NCBI GenBank assembly: GCA_012719415.1
Contig: JAAYAK010000121.1
Coordinates: forward strand, 1 to 36,091
Reading direction: 5' to 3'
Length of the DNA: 36,091 nt
Source of the DNA: Syntrophorhabdus sp.
GTDB lineage: Bacteria > Desulfobacterota > Syntrophorhabdia > Syntrophorhabdales > Syntrophorhabdaceae
This document shows, piece by piece, positions 31,295 through 36,091 of the stretch; within the stretch, counting starts at the first letter, position 1, and each line of letters starts with the position of its first letter. The translations under genes and the position numbers were made by a program. The notes under the pieces are model-generated. The model made no database searches, had not been told where the DNA came from, and saw nothing but the letters and a program-made list of their open reading frames with translations.

Positions 31295-31323
31295 ATAATA
31301 GACTAAGTAGTGGACTAAGTCAA
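31295..31323 (-). promoter_or_regulatory. Sigma-70 promoter and direct repeats of the phd-vapC operon
   Basis: On the minus strand TTGACT (31318-31323), 17 bases, TATTAT (31295-31300), then six bases to the ATG. The plus strand holds two direct copies of GACTAAGT (31301-31308 and 31313-31320) filling the spacer, a likely binding site for antitoxin autorepression. Confidence 0.75.
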
Positions 31324-31397
31324 TATCACCATGTTGTATCGTTGCCCTCGCCCCTGTCCCCTGCTTCATGCTCCCTTTCCCTCTGCCCTTATCATTC

Positions 31398-32468
31398 TCA
31401 CTCCCTCATGAACAGTGCGGGGTCGTTCGTCGCCCTGCGGGCTTCCTCCTCCTCAACCTGTTCCGAATCGACAAGGACCCTGAGGCTCTGGTTGAGCGTC
31501 CAGCCTATCTGACCGCTTCGCTGCTGCTGGCGGAGCAGGTCATGTCTGCCCCGTACCAGGAGCTCGCGGGTACCAACATCCTTCGTGTCCAGCAATTCCG
31601 TGGCAAGGACCAGGCGTCCTGCCGTCGGCACCAGGACCTGCACCATCACGGCGAGGAGAACATCCGCAAGCTCCTCGATCATCCATTCCTGTTTTTCCAC
31701 CGGGAACATCGACGCTATCCGCGAGGGGACCTGGGTCGTCACGAGGGTGTGGATGGTGGTGAACACGAGGTGCCCTGTCTTCGCCGCCTGGATGGCCGCC
31801 GATGCCGTTTCGGGGTCCCTCACCTCACCCACGAGGATCACGTCGGGCCTCTGGCGCATCGCCGCCCTCAGCGCCCGCTCGAAGGAGAGCGTCGTGGTCC
31901 CCACCTCCCGCTCGATGATGTTGCCCATCCCTTCGGGGATGTCGTATTCGATGGGGTCTTCTATGGTAACGCAGTTGATGCATCTCGTCTCCACAAGATA
32001 GGCAATGAGGGAGGCGAGCGTCGTCGACTTGCCGCTGCCCGTGGGGCCGGCGATAAGGATCATACCCCCTGCCGGGCTTTCGAGGACCAACCGGAGGAGA
32101 TCGCCGGGAACGCCAAGATTGAGCGGGTTCGTCTCCACGGACTTCAGGCGTCTCATCACGATGGAAACCCCTTTTTTCGTCATGCACAGGTTGACGCGAA
32201 ACCGGAAGGTCTTCTTTCCGTGGCCGCTGCCCACCTGTCTCGCGTAGGACAGGTCCTTCTCCTCCCTGTCATAGAGTTGCGCCCGGGCGCCGGAGACCCG
32301 GAGGATCCGCTCTATCGCTTCGTCCATCTCGTACCCTTCGGGAGGACCGGAAACAGCGGCCATGCGTCCGTTTATCCTCAGGAAGACGGGACTTTCCGAC
32401 TGGATGTAAATGTCGGAGGCATCCTCACCGACGGCCCTGTCGATGATGTTGTCGAGAAAGCTGTTCAT
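31398..32468 (-). CDS. DotB/PilT-like secretion ATPase
   Basis: A 356-residue hexameric ATPase. The N-terminal PAS-like domain begins ASDIYIQSESPVFLRINGRM. Walker A is AGPTGSGKSTT (about residue 140), the Asp box VTIEDPIEYDI, Walker B RPDVILVGEVRDPETA and the His box FTTIHTLVTTQVPSRI. Length and order match PilT and the T4SS ATPases DotB/TraJ. At the position of the PilT AIRNLIRE motif it reads VGTRELLVRG, so it is probably not a retraction motor. Its place directly after VirB2- and VirB3-like genes argues for the VirB11/DotB role in the secretion channel. It is the last gene before the toxin-antitoxin/Fic insertion. Confidence 0.87.
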   Translation of the reverse strand: MNSFLDNIIDRAVGEDASDIYIQSESPVFLRINGRMAAVSGPPEGYEMDEAIERILRVSGARAQLYDREEKDLSYARQVGSGHGKKTFRFRVNLCMTKKGVSIVMRRLKSVETNPLNLGVPGDLLRLVLESPAGGMILIAGPTGSGKSTTLASLIAYLVETRCINCVTIEDPIEYDIPEGMGNIIEREVGTTTLSFERALRAAMRQRPDVILVGEVRDPETASAAIQAAKTGHLVFTTIHTLVTTQVPSRIASMFPVEKQEWMIEELADVLLAVMVQVLVPTAGRLVLATELLDTKDVGTRELLVRGRHDLLRQQQRSGQIGWTLNQSLRVLVDSEQVEEEEARRATNDPALFMRE

Positions 32469-32471
32469 CGT

Positions 32472-32792
32472 CTACCTGCATCGCAGCCATTCGGCGCCAA
32501 GAAGGTACGCGAGATACCTCCTCAGAACGCCCGAGCGGCTAAACCCTTTTTGCCTCATTTCCTCTCTTCTTTTCCCCCGAGCGAAGACGTAAAGCGCCAC
32601 AGACCCGCATATGCCCGTCGTGATGACGAAGACGCCGATCTCCTCGGAGACAAGGGACAGGATCGACGCGATGCCGTTGCCAAGCATGGCGGGGCAGATG
32701 CAGATGATGAGGTCCTCCAGGGATATGTTGAGCCTCGGCACGATGATGGCGCTGTTCACGTTCCGATAATCACGTCGCGTCCCGGGATCCAT
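32472..32792 (-). CDS. VirB3/TraL-like small inner-membrane protein
   Basis: 106 residues with a polar N-terminus containing IIVPRLNISLEDLIICICPA, then two hydrophobic segments (about 25-45 and 52-70), and a basic C-terminal tail (RGKRREEMRQKG, then RRYLAYLLGAEW). The IPR-x(n)-E/D start, paired helices and basic tail ending near a YL-x-G motif are the TraL/VirB3 pattern, and the gene lies between a VirB2-like gene and the ATPase, as in many T4SS operons. Similarity is by pattern only. There is no clear ribosome site, so it is probably translationally coupled to the gene seven bases upstream. Confidence 0.5.
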   Translation of the reverse strand: MDPGTRRDYRNVNSAIIVPRLNISLEDLIICICPAMLGNGIASILSLVSEEIGVFVITTGICGSVALYVFARGKRREEMRQKGFSRSGVLRRYLAYLLGAEWLRCR

Positions 32793-32798
32793 GGCCGT

Positions 32799-33191
32799 CT
32801 ACCCGGCGCTTGCCGTCATGGTCGCCTTGATGATCCCGAGGATCGCCGAAGTCGACACAAGGCAACCTCCAAAAGCGACCTTTTTCCAGGCACCCTGCGC
32901 CCCCTGAGGGTTGTTGTCCTTATTGGCCATGACCACAAAGCCCCATATGATGAGACCCGTCCCCGCGCAAAAAGAGATCGACAGGAGACCGTACATGATT
33001 ATGTTGGCGAGGTTGCTCAAAAACTCCCCGGCATCGGTGGTCTCCGTGGCCCACCGGCTCTCGTTGAACGTCTGAGACCATCCGTCACGGGCGCTCACGG
33101 CGCCGGACAACAGGCACAGTGCAGCGGGAAGACAGAACCTCCACAGTCTCCTCGGACTCTCCAACCTTCTCCTCGTTGATGCAGGGATCAT
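32799..33191 (-). CDS. VirB2/IcmD-like pilin or channel subunit
   Basis: 130 residues: a signal peptide (cleavage near AVSA, residue 34), a short periplasmic stretch and two TM helices (about 63-88 and 104-124) joined by the polar loop ANKDNNPQGAQGAWKK. This is the VirB2 layout, and the loop resembles the KAHKDNPTQ loop of DotP/IcmD. It would be the major T4SS pilin or a channel protein. GAGGAGG lies four bases before the ATG and the gene begins one base after the preceding stop. Confidence 0.62.
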   Translation of the reverse strand: MIPASTRRRLESPRRLWRFCLPAALCLLSGAVSARDGWSQTFNESRWATETTDAGEFLSNLANIIMYGLLSISFCAGTGLIIWGFVVMANKDNNPQGAQGAWKKVAFGGCLVSTSAILGIIKATMTASAG

Positions 33192-33192
33192 G

Positions 33193-33672
33193 TTACCTCC
33201 TCTCTTCCTTCCTCAGCACGTCCGCGAACATCGCCCTCTCATCGTCAGACTGGAAGTAAATGTCACCCCGGTCAAATGAGAGGCCTCCATAGAGACACCT
33301 TTCCACAGCAGCTTTGAAAGACACGGAAACGTAAACGACAAGGCCGCCACTGACGATGAGCTGGAGCACGGTGATGACGTTCAGACCCCTGGCACCGTTC
33401 GACAACGCTTCGAGGACGATGCCGTATCCACCGGCGCAAAAGGCTATGAGCAGAACGATGAGGCCCGCCATTTTCAGCCACATTGTCATCCTCTTCTGTT
33501 TCGACATGAGAGGGGTGCAATGATCGAGACCGATCTCCTGTCTTGTACCGTCGGCGGTCTCAAAGACAAGCTTCCCGCTGTTTCCTTCCTCGCGTCCGTG
33601 AGATACTATCTTTTTTTGAACAGGCACCGGGATCCTTTCGTCAAATCTACCCGGCAGGTATCTGACAAGCAT
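33193..33672 (-). CDS. Two-TM membrane protein of unknown function, T4SS cluster
   Basis: 159 residues. A cytoplasmic N-terminal domain of about 62 residues (KKIVSHGREEGNSGKLVFET) precedes two TM helices (about 65-87 and 98-118) and a C-terminal cytoplasmic tail (GLSFDRGDIYFQSDDERAMF). It has a good ribosome site (AGGAG) and tight spacing on both sides. No family is recognised. Its position between a lipoprotein gene and the VirB2-like gene makes it a probable inner-membrane component specific to this type of system. Confidence 0.65.
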   Translation of the reverse strand: MLVRYLPGRFDERIPVPVQKKIVSHGREEGNSGKLVFETADGTRQEIGLDHCTPLMSKQKRMTMWLKMAGLIVLLIAFCAGGYGIVLEALSNGARGLNVITVLQLIVSGGLVVYVSVSFKAAVERCLYGGLSFDRGDIYFQSDDERAMFADVLRKEERR

Positions 33673-33681
33673 CGTTGACTC

Positions 33682-34338
33682 CTATTCAACCCGTATCGCC
33701 TGACGGCCGAGTTTCCTGTAGAACGCCATAGCCACATCGCACCTTGCCTTGAAGGCCTTCCCGATCACCGCCCATTTACCGCCATCACCGTGAGGCGCCG
33801 TTGTCAGGAACACATCGTCGGGCTTCGGAGAGCCGCCGACGAATTGAAAGGCCTCCGCCTCCGTGGGGAATGAATCTACCAGGAAATAGCAGAAATTGGC
33901 CCGGTCCCTGCCGAACCAACCCTCCCCTGATTCATCGGAGACAAACCGGGGGGGCGACACGATCTTCCAGATGAGGGTCGGCGCCGAGTAGCTGCTGCCG
34001 TCCCGGCTTATCCTGGCCGGGTTGTAAATGAGCCTCACCTGTGCCGGTACGATGGCCCCACCCTTCGTCAATTCAAGATACAGGAGCTCATCGCGGTACC
34101 TCCGAACGAAGTCACGCAAGCGCTCATCCAGTTCCTCTTTGCAGAGGCGCGACCCTTCCCGCCTGCCTTGCTCTCTGCCTTCTTCCCGCGCGACCCGAAC
34201 GGCTTCCGACTCGATGACGTCTTCAGGCACCGCCCTGATCGTGGGGGTACATCCGGTCCCGCCGAGAAGGACCCCCGCCAGGGTCGTGATGCCGAAAAGC
34301 GAAAAGAGGAGCCTGTTCCTTTCCATACCCACCCTCAT
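33682..34338 (-). CDS. Lipoprotein, T4SS cluster
   Basis: 218 residues with a lipoprotein signal (LLGGTGC, lipid Cys at residue 30). An Arg/Glu-rich helix (REEGREQGRREGSRLCKEEL) leads to a folded domain (QVRLIYNPARISRDGSSYSA, WFGRDRANFCYFLVDSFPTE). DotC, DotD and VirB7/TraV lipoproteins fill the equivalent slot in known systems, but I cannot see convincing similarity to any of them. It probably belongs to the outer-membrane ring with the VirB9-like and VirB10-like proteins. The ATG overlaps the stop codon of the preceding small gene. Confidence 0.7.
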   Translation of the reverse strand: MRVGMERNRLLFSLFGITTLAGVLLGGTGCTPTIRAVPEDVIESEAVRVAREEGREQGRREGSRLCKEELDERLRDFVRRYRDELLYLELTKGGAIVPAQVRLIYNPARISRDGSSYSAPTLIWKIVSPPRFVSDESGEGWFGRDRANFCYFLVDSFPTEAEAFQFVGGSPKPDDVFLTTAPHGDGGKWAVIGKAFKARCDVAMAFYRKLGRQAIRVE

Positions 34339-34607
34339 TCTCCCCGCGCCTTCCCGTCACCGGCGGCAGGTTTGCCGGGTGCCGCTGCCCTGGACCCTTG
34401 CCGGAACTGGGAAGGGTATTCCACCGAGAATGACCTCACGAAGGCGATCTGTCGCGAAAGGACACGTGTGAGGGAAAAGCGGCCGGCATCGGGAACAGAC
34501 CCCTGCGGCCCCTCCTGAACCTGCCCCATGACCGGCGACGTGGAACCCCAGACGAGTACAAAGAGGGCCGCACAGCAGCTAACGGCCGTTCGTGAACGTC
34601 TTGCCAT
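34335..34607 (-). CDS. Small exported protein, T4SS cluster
   Basis: 90 residues with a signal peptide (AVSCCAALFVLVWGSTSPVMG) and a short basic mature chain without recognisable domains. There is a strong ribosome site (AAGGAGGG, six bases before the ATG). The gene overlaps the end of the VirB9-like gene by 29 bases and the lipoprotein start by four. It is similar in size to VirB7-type accessory peptides but lacks a lipobox Cys at the cleavage point. Function unknown. Confidence 0.6.
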   Translation of the reverse strand: MARRSRTAVSCCAALFVLVWGSTSPVMGQVQEGPQGSVPDAGRFSLTRVLSRQIAFVRSFSVEYPSQFRQGSRAAAPGKPAAGDGKARGE

Positions 34608-35427
34608 CGCCCACCCTCCTTACCGTTATTTCCCGGCTGCGCGAGGCCACCACGCTTGTCCCGTTGCCGAGGTCCATGACAAACTCGGCATCGCCCACGG
34701 GCATGACCTTCCCGGCTATCATGAAAACATGAAGCTCCGGGCTCGCGAGCTTCATCATCCGTATGAAGGGATAGGTCCCGAGATCCGTCAGCGATGGCGA
34801 CCTGTCCCCGAGGAGAATGTCTTCGACGGAGCCCTTCTCCGGGATGCGCCGCGTCGTGATGATACGCACCATGGCCTCCGTCGTGTCCGTTACACCGCCC
34901 GTGCCTCCCCGCCTGATGGTGACCGTAAGGTCCGCCTCTCCCGATGCTCCATCCTCGACGAGCAGGTAATGGTGGGGCACCCGCTCCCCCTGTGATCCTT
35001 CGAACACGATGATGTTGGTCGACTTGAACTCCTTCACCGGAAAGATGATGAGGGAATTACCCCTGACCTCGATGGAGAATTTTTCCCGGGAGCCTATCGC
35101 GATATCGTCGACGCTGAAACTGTACGGAAGATTGATGACGCTCCCGTAGCCGTAGGCCAGGCGGATGGTGGGCACAACGCCTGGCACTTCATCGATATCC
35201 CGCTCCCTCATGCGGGACAGCACGCGATCCTTTTCTATAAGAGGCTTCAAGCGCTGCGCCTTCTCCTTCATCTCGACGATGTCCTTCTCGGGAAGATCGA
35301 AGGGTGGGACAACGATCTGCCCCTCCGCCTGCTGCTTCGGCACCTCCTGTGGTGTCTCCGGCGCGGCCTCAGCCACCGGCAGGCTCAGAAAAACGGACAA
35401 TATACAGACCGAAAGGGTTCTCAACAC
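34579..35427 (-). CDS. VirB9/TraK/DotH-like outer-membrane complex protein
   Basis: A 282-residue exported protein: signal peptide LSVCILSVFLSLPVAEAA, then a beta-rich body. The segment GYGSVINLPYSFSVDDIAIG, then SLIIFPVKEFKSTNIIVFEG, is the N-terminal beta-sandwich pattern of the VirB9/TraK family (promoter-distal strands with TNIIVF). DotH/IcmK belongs to the same group. It starts at a GTG with AAGGAG six bases upstream and overlaps the VirB8-like gene by 59 bases. It should form the core complex with the VirB10-like protein encoded 12 kb further on. Confidence 0.72.
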   Translation of the reverse strand: MLRTLSVCILSVFLSLPVAEAAPETPQEVPKQQAEGQIVVPPFDLPEKDIVEMKEKAQRLKPLIEKDRVLSRMRERDIDEVPGVVPTIRLAYGYGSVINLPYSFSVDDIAIGSREKFSIEVRGNSLIIFPVKEFKSTNIIVFEGSQGERVPHHYLLVEDGASGEADLTVTIRRGGTGGVTDTTEAMVRIITTRRIPEKGSVEDILLGDRSPSLTDLGTYPFIRMMKLASPELHVFMIAGKVMPVGDAEFVMDLGNGTSVVASRSREITVRRVGDGKTFTNGR

Positions 35428-36058
35428 TGCGCGCTCCTTTGTACAGCTTTATCTCGTATGTCTTCACCTTGAGGTCTTCGCTCGCCGCTTCCTCTCCGAC
35501 AACACGGACGGCGTTGAGCCTGACCGAGGCAAGAACGACCGCTTCCCTGCCGCGTATCCTGGAGTCCTTGAGGGCGTTCCACTCAGCGGTGACGATGAGC
35601 TTCTGATCCGACAGGGACTTGAGATAGTTGTCCCGGTACGGCTCGTAGAAGGCCTTGAAGGACCCGGGATCGAAACGCTTCGACACGCGGCTCATCCGGT
35701 TGGTGAGATCGCCCTGCGATCTCACCTCCACGTAGGTCCAGCCGAGTATGTCCCTGATCGCGTCCCTGCAGAATATCTCAAGCTCGGGCCAGTGGATCCT
35801 GTCCGGATCATCGACGCGGATGAGCGATGGCCTTCCCGTGGAATCCATGAAGACGATCTTGTCCTTCCCTTTCCCCGCGACCACGATGACGATCGACGCC
35901 ACCACCATGATGATGCTGAGGACCACCGTGGCAACGGGAATGACAAGAAGGGCCCGGGATGTGAGCTTCAATCCCCGAAATATGCCTATCTCTATTGCAA
36001 GGGCCTCACCGCCTTCCGGCACCGGCGCCTTTTTCTTCCTTTTCCCGAAAACAGCCAT
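35369..36058 (-). CDS. VirB8/DotI(IcmL)-like inner-membrane protein
   Basis: 229 residues: a basic cytoplasmic start, one TM helix (about 36-61) and a periplasmic domain of the VirB8/NTF2-like type. WPELEIFCRDAIRDILGWTY near its start and YKGARSVENPFGLYIVRFSE at its end follow the pattern of DotI/IcmL and TraM (R64), which also end with a xxxENPxGxxxxxF motif. VirB8 proteins nucleate the inner-membrane part of the channel. It is the first complete gene at the right edge; the ATG has GGAG shortly upstream and the transcription unit probably begins outside the window. Confidence 0.75.
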   Translation of the reverse strand: MAVFGKRKKKAPVPEGGEALAIEIGIFRGLKLTSRALLVIPVATVVLSIIMVVASIVIVVAGKGKDKIVFMDSTGRPSLIRVDDPDRIHWPELEIFCRDAIRDILGWTYVEVRSQGDLTNRMSRVSKRFDPGSFKAFYEPYRDNYLKSLSDQKLIVTAEWNALKDSRIRGREAVVLASVRLNAVRVVGEEAASEDLKVKTYEIKLYKGARSVENPFGLYIVRFSEPAGG

Positions 36059-36091
36059 CCATCTCCTGCTATATGGTAAATAGCACCATCG

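Noticed and set aside
31368-33179. A 603-codon plus-strand open frame across the ATPase, VirB3-like and VirB2-like genes
   Set aside because: It is antisense to three genes with clear motifs and ribosome sites, and its translation is low-complexity His/Arg/Pro-rich, as expected of a GC-rich shadow frame.

Overview
The window looks like a chromosomal or integrated-element segment from a moderately GC-rich Gram-negative bacterium. Secretins, an autotransporter, lipoproteins, a two-component envelope-stress system and type IV secretion genes all require an outer membrane. The overall flavour (a short MarC protein, a ZraP-like protein, large accessory clusters) suggests a deltaproteobacterial / Desulfobacterota relative, but that is inference; no rRNA or other marker gene is present.

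Left part (1-9.8 kb). A minus-strand operon encodes an OmpR-type response regulator, a sensor kinase and a ZraP/Spy-like periplasmic protein, followed by the cut-off start of a second small secreted protein: a metal or envelope-stress module. Next come a plus-strand class C beta-lactamase-family serine hydrolase with a consensus promoter, a minus-strand ankyrin-repeat protein, a 580-base non-coding interval with hairpins, a terminator-like element and a promoter, a short export-signal ORF that looks like the stub of an autotransporter, a complete 873-residue autotransporter, and a MarC-family membrane protein.

Right part (10.0-36.1 kb). From the right edge almost to 10.8 kb nearly everything lies on the minus strand with gaps of a few bases or overlapping stop/start codons. 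It reads as a type IV secretion (T4SS) gene set: VirB8/DotI-like, VirB9/TraK-like, a small secreted protein, a lipoprotein, a two-TM protein, VirB2/IcmD-like, VirB3/TraL-like, a DotB/PilT-like ATPase; then three related secreted VirB5-like proteins, a VirB4 ATPase, a small secreted protein and a VirB10/DotG-like protein. This runs straight into a type IV pilus assembly locus laid out like the R64 thin pilus: lipoprotein, secreted protein, secretin (PilN-like), PilO-like, PilP-like, PilQ/GspE ATPase, PilR/GspF platform protein, a second PilT-like ATPase, a prepilin, an unclassified membrane-anchored protein and a long PilV-like prepilin. The combined machine is probably for conjugation or another contact-dependent transfer, with the pilus making or stabilising mating contact.

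Toxin-antitoxin genes punctuate this cluster. A Phd/VapC pair and a divergent-acting Fic gene sit inside the T4SS block (29.4-31.3 kb), and a ribbon-helix-helix/VapC pair lies just beyond the pilus genes (10.0-10.7 kb). The Fic promoter carries two copies of TCCGCA-N5-TGCGGA and, like the phd promoter, would give a leaderless or nearly leaderless mRNA. No relaxase, coupling protein, VirB6, prepilin peptidase, integrase, tRNA or rRNA is visible, so the element's ends and its DNA-processing genes, if any, lie outside the window.
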